Assembly (NCBI RefSeq): GCF_024614185.1
Contig: NZ_JAHTLF010000016.1
Coordinates: 434,001 to 498,000, forward strand
Origin: Nocardioides carbamazepini
GTDB taxonomy: Bacteria; Actinomycetota; Actinomycetes; Propionibacteriales; Nocardioidaceae
Reading direction: 5' to 3'
DNA: 64,000 nucleotides
Shown: piece by piece, positions 26,929-35,577 of the stretch
Layout: each line of letters begins with the position of its first letter
How positions within the stretch are numbered: the stretch's first letter is position 1
The notes under the pieces: model-generated
Told to the model about the DNA's origin: nothing
Databases searched by the model: none
The model's input: only the letters and a program-made list of their open reading frames with translations
Made by a program: the position numbers and the translations under genes

Positions 26929-28767
26929 ATGAGTACGCTGCGCCAGACCTTGGGAGGGCTGAGAGTCCCGGAGCAGATCGCGCTGGCACCGGACGGCCGG
27001 ACGATCGCCACGGTGGTCCGCAGCGTCGACCTGGCGAGCGACGACTATGTCCGCCGGCTGCACCTGGTCGACGTCGCGACCGGCACGATCCGCGCCGTCG
27101 GCGAGGGCCGGCGCGACGCGGACCCGATCTGGATCTCGGACTCCGAGGTCGTCTTCGCCCGGCGAGACGTCGCCGCGGCCTCGCTCTGGACGGTGGCCGT
27201 CGAGGGCAGTCAGCCACGCCGGCGCGCGGACCTGCCGACCGGCGTGGCGCTGTTCCGCTGCAGCCCGGACGGGCACCGGGTGGCCTGGGTCGAATCGAGT
27301 CCAATCCACCCCACGACCGCGGTCCGCGTGGCGCCGTTGGCAGCGACCACGCCTGATGAGGCCCTCACCGTCCTCGAGACCGATGAACGGGTGCTCGACG
27401 TCGTCTGGTCGGGCGACGCCGGCCGGCTGGCAGCGATCCTGACCGAGAGCGGAGTCCCGGGAGACCTGGACGTCACTCGCCTCTGGAGCCTCGACCCGGA
27501 CGGCGTCGAAGCCGCCTTCCCGGTGGGGCCCGAGGGCGGCTACCTCTCCGCGGTGGGGTTCTCCGGGGACGGCGAGATCGTCGGTGTCGGACGGGCAGAC
27601 CAGGAGGTCGGCAACGCCCACCTCCTGGCCTGTGCTCCAGGCAGACCGCACGACTGGCGCAGCGTCACCGCCGGTGATCGCAACATTCGCCTGCACGGTC
27701 CGGCCCCGTCAGCGCGCACGGTCCTCGTCGGCGCTCGCGACGGAGGGCCGACCGCGCTGTTCGAGGTCCGTCTGGACGACGTGACGGCCGCCCCCCGGAG
27801 GCTCACCCCGAGCCAGGTCGACGTGCTCGCGTTCACCACGCCGGCGCGATCCGGGCTGGTCGCCGCGATCATCCGCACCCCTGACTCCTACGGTGCCTTG
27901 GCCGTCGTCGCTCCCGACGCCGCGGCCGTCACCACGGTAGGGGAGTGGGCGCCGGCCACCCCGCTGCGACGGCCCGTTCCGCACCGTTGGTCGGTCACCG
28001 CCGAGCGCTCCGTGCACGGATGGGTGCTCGGCGAGACCACGTCCGGCCGGCCGCAGCCGTTGGTGGTCGACCTGCACGGAGGACCGCACCTGGCGTGGAC
28101 CGGCTGCGCGGAGGAGGCGCATCTCCATCACCAGGAGCTGGTCCGCCGAGGATGGCTGGTCGTGCTGCCCAACACCAGCGGCAGCGACGGGTACGGCGAG
28201 CGGCACCTGCGGCGGGTCGTCGGCGCCTGGGGGGTACCGGATGCGGAGGAGGTCGCGACCATCGTGTCCGCTCTGGTCGCCCGTGGACTCGCGGACCCGG
28301 AGCACGTGGCGTTGGTCGGCTACAGCTACGGCGGACTCCTCGTCAATCTGTTGACGACACAGGACCTGCAGGTCGCCGCCGCGGTGGCGGGCGGTTCCAT
28401 GGCGGATCTGGCGGAGGTGGTCGACGACTCCGCGGAGGGCGCCTATCTCGCCCTTGCCGAGCTCGGGGCGCGCCCGGCCGACGACCCGGAACGCTACCGG
28501 CGGCTGTCGCCGATCTCCTATGTCGACCGGGTGCGCACGCCGACCCTGCTCCTGCACGCCGGGGCCGACGAGATCACCCCGGCCCGGCAGGCCCGCCGAT
28601 GGCACGACGCCCTGCGCGAGCAGGGGGTGCCGACCGAGCTGCACGTCTATCCGGACGCCGACCACGACCTGATCTTCACCGGCCGCCCGGCGTACCGCGG
28701 CGACTATCACGACCGCCTGGTCGACTGGCTCACCCGCCACACCGGACCACGGCACGAGAACGGATGA
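26929..28767 (+). CDS. S9-family (prolyl oligopeptidase-like) serine peptidase
   Basis: A 612-residue cytoplasmic peptidase. The N-terminal ~370 residues form a WD/PD40-like beta-propeller (IALAPDGRTIATV, DADPIWISDSEVVF, FRCSPDGHRVAWVE). The C-terminal alpha/beta-hydrolase domain has PLVVDLHGGPH (oxyanion), GYSYGGLL (catalytic Ser), HAGADEITP (Asp) and PDADHDLIF (His). The closest layout is acylaminoacyl-peptidase/dipeptidyl-peptidase-like S9C enzymes, which fits release of N-acyl or short peptides. ATG 26929 has GGAG nine bases upstream; the longer frame from 26875 lacks a site. The stop overlaps the ATG of the M20 gene. Confidence 0.9.
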   Translation: MSTLRQTLGGLRVPEQIALAPDGRTIATVVRSVDLASDDYVRRLHLVDVATGTIRAVGEGRRDADPIWISDSEVVFARRDVAAASLWTVAVEGSQPRRRADLPTGVALFRCSPDGHRVAWVESSPIHPTTAVRVAPLAATTPDEALTVLETDERVLDVVWSGDAGRLAAILTESGVPGDLDVTRLWSLDPDGVEAAFPVGPEGGYLSAVGFSGDGEIVGVGRADQEVGNAHLLACAPGRPHDWRSVTAGDRNIRLHGPAPSARTVLVGARDGGPTALFEVRLDDVTAAPRRLTPSQVDVLAFTTPARSGLVAAIIRTPDSYGALAVVAPDAAAVTTVGEWAPATPLRRPVPHRWSVTAERSVHGWVLGETTSGRPQPLVVDLHGGPHLAWTGCAEEAHLHHQELVRRGWLVVLPNTSGSDGYGERHLRRVVGAWGVPDAEEVATIVSALVARGLADPEHVALVGYSYGGLLVNLLTTQDLQVAAAVAGGSMADLAEVVDDSAEGAYLALAELGARPADDPERYRRLSPISYVDRVRTPTLLLHAGADEITPARQARRWHDALREQGVPTELHVYPDADHDLIFTGRPAYRGDYHDRLVDWLTRHTGPRHENG

Positions 28768-29894
28768 CGAGGCCCATGAGCCCCCTGCTCGCCCAGCTGG
28801 AGAGCCGGCTGTCCCAGATGATCGATGACATCGCGGAGCTGGTCGCCTGTGAGTCGCCGTCGGCCGACCAGGCAGCCGTCAAGGAGAGTGCCGGCGTCGT
28901 CGCTCGCGTCGGGCAACGGGTGCTCGGCCTCGCGCCGGAGGTGATCGAGGCCGACGGCTGCAGCCACCTCCGCTGGAAGACTGGAGAGGGTCGGCCGCGG
29001 GTGCTGCTGCTCGGTCACCACGACACGGTGTGGCCCTCCGGCTCCCTGGCGCGACACCCCTTCGCGGTGCGCGACGGCGTGTTGACCGGTCCCGGCTGCT
29101 TCGACATGAAGACCGGTGTCGTCATGGCCCTTCATGCGGCCGCCCTCGCCGGTCCCGCCTGTCCGGTCAGCATCCTGGTGACCGGGGACGAGGAGATCGG
29201 CTCACGCACGTCGCGACGCCTCATCGAGGAGAGCGCCGCGACCGTGGATGCCGTCCTCGTGCTGGAGGCCGCGGCCGACGGGGGCGCGCTCAAGGTGGCC
29301 CGCAAGGCGGTGTCCTTCTACGAGCTGACCATCACCGGCCGAGCCTCCCACGCGGGCCTCGAGCCCGAGCGCGGCGTCAACGCCGTCGTCGAGCTGTCAC
29401 ACGTCATCCAGCGGGTGCACGGCCTGGCCTCGCCGGAGAGGGGCACGTCGGTCGTCCCGACCGTGGTGTCCGGCGGTACGACGAGCAACACCGTCCCGGC
29501 GCTGGCGCGACTCGCCGTCGACGTTCGCGCTTGGACGCGGGCGGAGCAGGAGCGCGTGGATGCGGCGGTCCGAGGCCTGACCGCGACCGTGCCCGGCGCC
29601 GTGATCACCGTCGGCGGCGGTCCCGACCGACCGCCGATGGAGGAGTCGATGGCGGCCGGTCTCTATGACCTCGCGACCCGGATCGCCGACGAGGAGGGGC
29701 TGGGCGAGCTGAGCGCCGCTCGCGTCGGGGGCGGCTCCGACGGGAACTTCACGGCCGGCCTCGGGCGTCCCACGCTCGACGGTCTCGGTGCTGTCGGAGG
29801 TGGCGCGCACGCCGACGACGAGCACGTCCTCGTCGACCAGATCCCTGTCCGTACCGCGCTTCTCGTCGCCCTTGTGCGGGAGCTGTGCCAGTGA
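28764..29894 (+). CDS. M20-family metallopeptidase (glutamate carboxypeptidase-like)
   Basis: A 376-residue di-zinc peptidase/deacylase. The metal and catalytic motifs are LLLGHHDTVWP (His, Asp), GPGCFDMKTG (bridging Asp), TGDEEIGS (general base and Glu ligand) and a final GGGAHADDEHV (His). The dimerisation lid contains GRASHAGLEPERGVNAVVEL, the carboxypeptidase G2/ArgE-like signature. It cleaves a C-terminal residue or an N-acyl group from amino acids. Translation starts at ATG 28764 (ATGA overlap), or at 28776. Confidence 0.92.
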   Translation: MTRPMSPLLAQLESRLSQMIDDIAELVACESPSADQAAVKESAGVVARVGQRVLGLAPEVIEADGCSHLRWKTGEGRPRVLLLGHHDTVWPSGSLARHPFAVRDGVLTGPGCFDMKTGVVMALHAAALAGPACPVSILVTGDEEIGSRTSRRLIEESAATVDAVLVLEAAADGGALKVARKAVSFYELTITGRASHAGLEPERGVNAVVELSHVIQRVHGLASPERGTSVVPTVVSGGTTSNTVPALARLAVDVRAWTRAEQERVDAAVRGLTATVPGAVITVGGGPDRPPMEESMAAGLYDLATRIADEEGLGELSAARVGGGSDGNFTAGLGRPTLDGLGAVGGGAHADDEHVLVDQIPVRTALLVALVRELCQ

Positions 29895-29895
29895 G

Positions 29896-29935
29896 CCGTA
29901 CGAAGCGCGTGCCCGCATCTCGTGGGATCGTACGG
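29896..29935. promoter_or_regulatory. Inverted CGTACG repeat before GNAT gene
   Basis: CCGTACGA (29896-29903) and TCGTACGG (29928-29935) form a perfect 8-bp inverted repeat spanning 40 bases, between the M20 and GNAT genes. It shares its right half with sites at 16278 and 32035. Confidence 0.35.
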
Positions 29936-29970
29936 AGACGCCGCCCGTCCGCGGACCGGATGCTCGTCGC

Positions 29971-30852
29971 ATGACCTCCACAGTTCCGGCCCCGACCGCG
30001 ACGCGTGAGCAGGTGCAGCGTGGCGCGTGGCGCGCCGCGGAGGCGGCGGCCCGCCGCTCCGGCGTCGTGATCCGCCGGCTGCGCACCTCCGCGGAGCTCC
30101 AGGAGTGCGTCGACCTCTTCGACACGATCTGGCGTCCGCACGACGGCAGCTCGATCATGCCGATCGAGATCCTCCGGGCGCTTTCGTCCGCGGAGAGCTA
30201 CATCGCGGGTGCTTACGACGGGGAGCGCCTCGTCGGCGGCTGCGCCGGGTTCTGGTGCCCGCCCCCGACCCGCACCCTCTACAGCCACATAGCGGGCGTG
30301 GCCGCGGACGCGCGCGCCCGGCACCTCGGCTTCGCCCTCAAGCTGCACCAGCGAGCATGGGCGCTGAGCAACGACATCGACACCATCTGCTGGACCTTCG
30401 ATCCGCTCGTCCGCCGCAATGCCCACTTCAACGTCGGCAAGCTGGGCGGCTCGGCGCGTACTTACTACGTCAACCACTACGGCGTGATGTTCGACGACAT
30501 CAACGGCGGCGACGACTCCGACCGTCTGCTGCTGGAGTGGGACCTCGCCGGTCCGCGCGCCGCGGCCTGCGCCGTCGGCGCCCCGCCCGCAACCCCCTCG
30601 CCCGGCGTGCCGTCCGTGCTCCGCGCGGATGCCGACGGGCGCCCGGTCGCGGTCGACGCGAGCGCGCCCGAGGTTGTGGTCGCCGTACCGGCCGACATCG
30701 AGACCATGCGTCAGCGCCAGCCCGAGGTCGCCGCTGCCTGGCGGCTCGCAGTCCGCGAAGCCCTCAGCCGCCTGTTCACAGAAGGCGGCCAGGTCAGCGC
30801 CTTCGACCGGGACACCGGCTACATCGTCACCACAGGAGAAGCCACCACATGA
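29971..30852 (+). CDS. COG3375-like GNAT-superfamily acetyltransferase
   Basis: A 293-residue protein resembling the predicted GNAT acetyltransferases that are commonly encoded next to OSBS/N-acylamino-acid racemase genes. Visible features are RRLRTSAELQECVDLFDTIW, a central strand AGAYDGERLVGGCAGFW, YSHIAGVAADARARHLGFALK (the acyl-CoA pyrophosphate-loop position) and WTFDPLVRRNAHFNVGKLGG. The C-terminal ~90 residues are more variable. It may acetylate an amino acid to create the N-acyl substrate of the adjacent racemase. No Shine-Dalgarno precedes ATG 29971; GATGCT six bases upstream resembles a leaderless -10. It is coupled to the next gene by ATGA. Confidence 0.75.
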   Translation: MTSTVPAPTATREQVQRGAWRAAEAAARRSGVVIRRLRTSAELQECVDLFDTIWRPHDGSSIMPIEILRALSSAESYIAGAYDGERLVGGCAGFWCPPPTRTLYSHIAGVAADARARHLGFALKLHQRAWALSNDIDTICWTFDPLVRRNAHFNVGKLGGSARTYYVNHYGVMFDDINGGDDSDRLLLEWDLAGPRAAACAVGAPPATPSPGVPSVLRADADGRPVAVDASAPEVVVAVPADIETMRQRQPEVAAAWRLAVREALSRLFTEGGQVSAFDRDTGYIVTTGEATT

Positions 30853-31955
30853 AGATCGACAGCATCGAGCTCCGCCGGATCCGCCTCCCGCTCGTCTCGC
30901 CCTTCCGGACCTCGTTCGGCACCCAGACCGAGCGCGAGGTCCTCCTGCTCAGGGTTCGCACCCCCGAGGCCGAGGGCTGGGGCGAATGCGTGGCCATGTC
31001 GGAGCTGGGCTACTCGGCGGAGTACACGGACGGAGTCGAGGATGTGCTCGAGCGGTTCTTCCTGCCCGATCTGAGGGCCGTCGACGGCCTGACCGCCCAC
31101 GGGGTGGCGCCGCTCCTCGCCCATCACAAGGGCCACCGGATGGCCAAGGCCGCGCTGGAGATGGCCGTCCTCGATGCGGAGCTGCGGATCCGAGGCGTCT
31201 CGTTCGCGCAGAGTTTCGGAGCGCTGGCCACCCACGTGCCGAGCGGCGTCTCGGTCGGCATCATGGACTCGATCCCGGCACTTCTCGACGCAGTCGACGG
31301 CTACCTCCAAGAGGGCTATGCGCGGATCAAGCTCAAGGTCGAGCCCGGCTGGGATGTCGAGCCCGTGCGCGCTGTACGCGAGCGCTTCGGTGACGACGTC
31401 CTGCTGCAGGTCGACGCCAACACGGCGTACACGCTCGGGGATGCCGCCCAGCTCGCCAAGCTCGACGACTTCGACCTCCTCCTCATCGAGCAGCCCCTTG
31501 ACGAGGAGGACATCCTCGGCCATGCCGACCTGGCGAAGAAGATCAAGACGCCGGTCTGCCTCGACGAGTCCATCGTCTCGGCTCACAGTGCCGCCGCCGC
31601 CATCCGACTCGGCGCATGCGAGATCGTCAACATCAAGCCGGGCCGGGTCGGCGGCTATCTGGAGGCCCTGCGCATTCATGAGGTCTGCCGTGCCCACGGC
31701 GTCCCTGTGTGGTGCGGTGGCATGTTGGAGACCGGGCTCGGCCGTGCCGCCAACGTCGCGCTCGCAGCCTTGCCGGGCTTCACGCTCCCCGGGGATGTCT
31801 CGGGATCCGACCGGTTCTACACGACCGACATCACCGCCCCCTTTGTGCTGCGTGACGGGGGACTCGACGTCCCGACCGGCCCGGGGCTCGGTGTCGAGCC
31901 GCTGCCCGAGGCACTGGACGAGATGACCGTCAGCGCCCGCGAGCTCGTCCTGTAG
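30849..31955 (+). CDS. N-acylamino-acid racemase / o-succinylbenzoate synthase family enzyme
   Basis: A 368-residue enolase-superfamily protein. The capping domain is IELRRIRLPLVSPFRTSFGT and the barrel follows. The second-strand catalytic K-x-K is in RIKLKVEPG. The metal ligands are Asp in LQVDANTAY, Glu in LLIEQPL and Asp in VCLDESI, and the other catalytic Lys is in VNIKPGRVGG. The C-terminal GGMLETGLGRAANVALA and TLPGDVSGSDRF are typical of the NAAAR/OSBS subgroup. No other menaquinone gene is nearby. Between a GNAT, D-aminoacylases and peptidases, N-acylamino-acid racemisation is the more likely job than menaquinone synthesis. It would convert D- and L-N-acyl-amino acids for deacylation. 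Confidence 0.87.
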   Translation: MKIDSIELRRIRLPLVSPFRTSFGTQTEREVLLLRVRTPEAEGWGECVAMSELGYSAEYTDGVEDVLERFFLPDLRAVDGLTAHGVAPLLAHHKGHRMAKAALEMAVLDAELRIRGVSFAQSFGALATHVPSGVSVGIMDSIPALLDAVDGYLQEGYARIKLKVEPGWDVEPVRAVRERFGDDVLLQVDANTAYTLGDAAQLAKLDDFDLLLIEQPLDEEDILGHADLAKKIKTPVCLDESIVSAHSAAAAIRLGACEIVNIKPGRVGGYLEALRIHEVCRAHGVPVWCGGMLETGLGRAANVALAALPGFTLPGDVSGSDRFYTTDITAPFVLRDGGLDVPTGPGLGVEPLPEALDEMTVSARELVL

Positions 31956-32037
31956 CGGTTCGCGTGTCTCCTAGCCACCGCCCACACAGAGGGCTCCTGA
32001 CTCGCGGGGAACCCTGCCGGGGCGATCGTCGCCGTCG

Positions 32038-32043
32038 TACGGT
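32038..32043 (+). promoter_or_regulatory. Candidate leaderless -10 box of pucR-family gene
   Basis: TACGGT is six bases before GTG 32050, consistent with transcription starting at the start codon. It overlaps the TCGTACGG motif at 32035-32042, which would allow autoregulation. Confidence 0.4.
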
Positions 32044-32049
32044 GAGGGC

Positions 32050-33717
32050 GTGCTGAGCTCATCGTCGTCCAGGCCGCCGCGCGCCAGTCTGGCTCGGGTC
32101 GTCGAGAACCTCGGCGACACCTTCCTCGAGGTCGTTGCGGGTCGGATCGAGGGAGTCGACGATCTCGGCGGTGTCGTCATCTACGACCCTGCCGATGATC
32201 TCGTGCTGCCCGAACGCGCCGTGGTGCTCGGCGTCGGGGTCCACGAGCCCGAGCAGGTCGGTGACCTTCTCGTCCGGCTCGGGCGGCACCAGGCGGCGGC
32301 GCTCGTCGTGCGCGCTCCGATCGCCGGCTTGACGGAACTGCGCCGGACGGCCGCCGCCTCCGGCGTCGTGCTCCTCGCCTTGACGAAGGGCGCCTCCTGG
32401 TCACAGCTGGCTGCCATGCTGCGGACCCTGCTCAGTGAAGCCGACGTCGGTGACGACGTACCGACCACGCTCGGAGGCATGCCGTCGGGAGACCTGTTCT
32501 CCCTCGCCAACGCCATCGCCGCCCTGCTCGACGCGCCGGTCACCATCGAGGACCGCGCCTTCAACGTCCTGGCATTCTCCGGTCGTCAGGACGAGGCGGA
32601 TGCGTCGCGTGTCGCGACCATCCTCGGACGGCAGGTGCCCGACCGGTTCGCGCGTGCCCTGGAGCGGTCCGGGGTGATCGGCGACCTGTACCAGAGCACG
32701 CGGGAGGTGTACCTCAAGCCGGACATGACGGAGTACGACGAGATCGCGATGCTGCGGGTTGCTGTCGCGGTCCGCGCGGGTGACGAGGTGCTGGGCTCGA
32801 TCTGGGCGGCGGTGCCCGAGCCGCTCAACGCTGGTCGGACGAGGGCCTTCCTGGACTCGGCCAAGCTCGTCGCCCTTCATCTTCTGCGGATGCGCGCCGG
32901 CGCGGACGTCGAACGGCGTCTTCGCGCCGATCTGGTCGCCACCGCGCTCGAGGGCGGGACGCGCGCGCCCGAGGCGTTGGGTCGGCTCGGTCTCCTCGGC
33001 CAGCCGATGACTGTGGTCGCGCTCGGCCTGCTCCCGTCCGCCCAGACGCAGGACGACCCGACGGGTCAATCCCGTGCCGTCGCCGAGCGCCAGCGGCTCG
33101 CCGATGCCTTGGCTGTGCACCTCAGCGCCGTCGCGCCACGAGCCGCGGTCGCCCTGCTGGGGGACGTGGCGTACGGTCTGCTGCCGATCCCGGTCGATGT
33201 CGACGACAGTGACGAGCGTGCGCGGCGGCTGATCACCAACTTCCTGGAGCGCACCGGATCGCGTGCCCCGGTGGTCATCGGCATCGGTCCACTGGCCCCC
33301 GACGCAGCGCGGTTGGGCCGGTCGCGCACCGGTGCGGACCGGGCGCTTCGAGTCCTGATGAGCCGGGCGGAGCCCGGAGCGATGGCGACGCTGGCGGATG
33401 TGCATGTCGGCGCCCTCATACTCGAGCTCGGCGACATGACGATGGCCCGCGGCGACGAGCTCACGGGGCACCTGGCACGCCTCCAGGAGTACGACGCGCA
33501 GCACAACGGCAGCTTGGTGGAGACGCTGGAGTGCTGGCTCGACGCCTTCGGTGACGTCTCGGCCGCCGCCGCCGCCGCGTTCGTGCACACCAACACCTTC
33601 CGTTACCGACTCAAGAGGCTCGAACAGATCAGTGGCATCGATCTCGACAGCCCGGAGGACCGGTTCGCGGCCATGCTCCAACTGCGCCTCCGGCGCTCGC
33701 AGCCGACCCTGCGCTGA
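32050..33717 (+). CDS. PucR/CdaR-family transcriptional regulator
   Basis: A 555-residue regulator. The N-terminal PucR-type sensory region (LGGVVIYDPADDLVLPERAVVLGVGVH) leads into a central GAF-like/linker region (GDLFSLANAIAALLDAPVTIEDRAF). A GGDEF-like CdaR middle domain follows, and the C-terminal helix-turn-helix is AFVHTNTFRYRLKRLEQISGIDL. PucR proteins activate purine, amino-acid or polyketide degradation operons in response to metabolites. It sits in the middle of the peptide/amino-acid locus and is its most likely regulator. GTG start with no Shine-Dalgarno; a TACGGT box 6 bases before it suggests a leaderless mRNA. Confidence 0.92.
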   Translation: MLSSSSSRPPRASLARVVENLGDTFLEVVAGRIEGVDDLGGVVIYDPADDLVLPERAVVLGVGVHEPEQVGDLLVRLGRHQAAALVVRAPIAGLTELRRTAAASGVVLLALTKGASWSQLAAMLRTLLSEADVGDDVPTTLGGMPSGDLFSLANAIAALLDAPVTIEDRAFNVLAFSGRQDEADASRVATILGRQVPDRFARALERSGVIGDLYQSTREVYLKPDMTEYDEIAMLRVAVAVRAGDEVLGSIWAAVPEPLNAGRTRAFLDSAKLVALHLLRMRAGADVERRLRADLVATALEGGTRAPEALGRLGLLGQPMTVVALGLLPSAQTQDDPTGQSRAVAERQRLADALAVHLSAVAPRAAVALLGDVAYGLLPIPVDVDDSDERARRLITNFLERTGSRAPVVIGIGPLAPDAARLGRSRTGADRALRVLMSRAEPGAMATLADVHVGALILELGDMTMARGDELTGHLARLQEYDAQHNGSLVETLECWLDAFGDVSAAAAAAFVHTNTFRYRLKRLEQISGIDLDSPEDRFAAMLQLRLRRSQPTLR

Positions 33718-33734
33718 CCTCAGGCACGCCTTGG

Positions 33735-33767
33735 TCCGTCGTACGACGGATGAGGCGCCACCTCATC
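33735..33767. promoter_or_regulatory. 16-bp palindrome plus adjacent inverted repeat after pucR gene
   Basis: TCCGTCGTACGACGGA (33735-33750) is a perfect 16-bp palindrome. It overlaps GATGAGG-CGCCA-CCTCATC (33749-33767), a 7-bp hairpin. Either element could end pucR transcription or bind a regulator of the P1 peptidase operon. It shares CGTACG with the other sites in this locus. Confidence 0.45.
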
Positions 33768-33814
33768 GTTCCGGACGAAGCGGCCGGTCAGTCGCGCGCA
33801 CGACACTTCTGAAT

Positions 33815-34855
33815 GTGGCATCCGAGGGACGAACCGACAGCCGGGGGACACGGCGCGCGCGAGCTCTGCTGGGGGAGTTCGGACGCCTGCCGACCGGGCC
33901 GCAGAACGCCATCACCGACGTCACCGGCGTTCGCGTGGGTCACGCAACGCTGCACGACGACTCCTGCGACATCCACAGCGGCGTGACCGCGGTCGTGCAT
34001 GACCGGATCGTCGGCGGCGACGGTCTGCCGGCGGGATTGTTCGTGGGCAACGGCTACGGCAAGTTGACCGGCACCACCCAGATCGCCGAGCTCGGTGTGA
34101 TCGAGACGCCCATCCTGCTCACCTCGACCCTGTCGACCTTTCGAGTGGCGGATGCGCTGATCACCTGGCTACAGCGGCGTGCCCGCAGGCCCTTCACGTC
34201 CGTCAATCCGGTCGTCGGGGAAGTCAACGACAGCTGGCTCTCGCCCGGTGGGGACCGGCCGATCGGGGCAGCGCAGGTGTTCCAGGCACTCGACAGCGCG
34301 ATGGGGGACGGTGTCCAGCTCGGCAACGTCGGCGGGGGTGCGGGCGCCTGCGCGCTCGGCTTCAAGGCCGGGATCGGAAGCTCCTCACGTCAGATCCGGC
34401 TACGGGGGCGCACGCACACGCTGGGCGTCCTGGTGCAGGCCAACATGAGCGGCGAGCTGCGGCTCGGGAACCAGCGGATCACTCCGCATGCGCTCGGGCT
34501 ACCCGCGGCCGGTCCGGTCTCCGCCGAGGGCTCCTGCGTCGTGCTGGTCGCGCTGGATGCCCCGTGCTCGGCGGGCGAGCTGTGTCGGATCGCGCGACGC
34601 GCGGTGTTCGGGCTGGGGCGGATCGGCGCGGACTACAGCCACGGCAGCGGCGACTACGGTCTATCGTTCACCACAGAGTCGGAGCTCGCTCCCGCCCTGT
34701 CGCCGAGCGACCTCGACACGGCGTTCACCGCCGTCCTCGATGCCGTCGAGGAGAGCGTCGCGGACGCACTCCTCGCGGCGACCACGGTGCGGCTCAGCGA
34801 CGGCCGCACGGCCTACGCCCTACCGCACGAGGCGATCAACGGTGAGCGGGCATGA
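33815..34855 (+). CDS. P1-family (DmpA-type) aminopeptidase
   Basis: A protein of about 346 residues in the DmpA/L-aminopeptidase D-esterase family. These are self-cleaving N-terminal-nucleophile enzymes that remove N-terminal L- or D-residues from small peptides and amides. Signatures are GPQNAITDVTGVRVGHATL near the N-terminus, LFVGNGYGKLTGTTQIAELG, VNPVVGEVNDSWLS and VGGGAGACALGFKAGIGSSS. The autoprocessing/nucleophile site is in AEGSCVVLVALDAP (Gly-Ser). FGLGRIGADYSHGSGDYGLSF follows. The start is uncertain: GTG 33815 has no ribosome site but has a weak GACACT -10 seven bases upstream. Downstream in-frame starts would remove little. It is coupled to the racemase by ATGA. Confidence 0.87.
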   Translation: MASEGRTDSRGTRRARALLGEFGRLPTGPQNAITDVTGVRVGHATLHDDSCDIHSGVTAVVHDRIVGGDGLPAGLFVGNGYGKLTGTTQIAELGVIETPILLTSTLSTFRVADALITWLQRRARRPFTSVNPVVGEVNDSWLSPGGDRPIGAAQVFQALDSAMGDGVQLGNVGGGAGACALGFKAGIGSSSRQIRLRGRTHTLGVLVQANMSGELRLGNQRITPHALGLPAAGPVSAEGSCVVLVALDAPCSAGELCRIARRAVFGLGRIGADYSHGSGDYGLSFTTESELAPALSPSDLDTAFTAVLDAVEESVADALLAATTVRLSDGRTAYALPHEAINGERA

Positions 34856-35565
34856 GCCTCCTGGGGGTGCTCGGCGGGATGGGACCGATGGCGACGGCCA
34901 CCTTCTATCGCGACCTCGTCCGGCGTACTCCGGCGCGATCGGACCAGGAGCACATTCCTGTCGTCATCTGGAGCGACGGACGTGTCCCTGACCGGTCCGA
35001 GGCCCTGCTCGGACACGGGCCGTCGCCGCTGCCGCAGCTGGTCGAGGGGGTCAAGCAGCTCCAGGCGATGGGGGCCGACCTGATGGCGATGCCGTGCAAC
35101 ACGGCGCATGCCTTCCTGCCGGGTCTGCGGAGGGCCACCGGTGCCGACTTCGTGGACATCGTGCGCGCGACCGTGGCAGCGACCATCGAACGCCACCCGG
35201 AGACCCGGCACGTCGGTGTGCTCGGCACACGGGGCACCCGGATCGCCCGCCTCTACGAGACGGCCTGCAGTGAGGTGGGACTGGCGGTGATCCAGCCGAC
35301 CGAGCACGACCAGAGTGCGCTCGTCGACGAGGCGATCCGTCTCGTCAAGGGCGGCGGCCGTCTGGATCACGCCACCCGCCTGGTCGAGCAGGCGACGCGG
35401 TCCCTGGCAGCGGCAGGCGCGGACGTGGCGGTCGCCGCCTGCACCGAGATCCCGCTAGCGATCGGACGCGCGACCGAAGTGCTGCCGATCGTCGACTCGG
35501 TGGAGTGTCTCGCCGATGCTTGCATCGAAGCCTGTGCTCCGCGGTGCAGCACCACCACGAGATGA
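34852..35565 (+). CDS. Aspartate/glutamate racemase family protein
   Basis: A 237-residue cofactor-independent racemase. It has the two catalytic cysteines in MPCNTAH (first half) and AACTEIPL (second half), and the N-terminal LGVLGGMGPMATATFYRDLV, typical of YgeA/aspartate racemases. It interconverts D- and L-Asp/Glu or related amino acids by a two-base mechanism. Encoded directly after the DmpA-type peptidase (ATGA overlap) and before a D-peptidase-like serine hydrolase, it fits conversion of released D-amino acids to the L-form. Confidence 0.9.
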   Translation: MSLLGVLGGMGPMATATFYRDLVRRTPARSDQEHIPVVIWSDGRVPDRSEALLGHGPSPLPQLVEGVKQLQAMGADLMAMPCNTAHAFLPGLRRATGADFVDIVRATVAATIERHPETRHVGVLGTRGTRIARLYETACSEVGLAVIQPTEHDQSALVDEAIRLVKGGGRLDHATRLVEQATRSLAAAGADVAVAACTEIPLAIGRATEVLPIVDSVECLADACIEACAPRCSTTTR

Positions 35566-35577
35566 TGGGAGACCACT

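Noticed and set aside
30849..31955. Annotation as menaquinone-pathway MenC
   Set aside because: No other menaquinone genes are present and the neighbours are peptidases, deacylases and a GNAT, so the N-acylamino-acid racemase role is favoured, though the family alone cannot decide.
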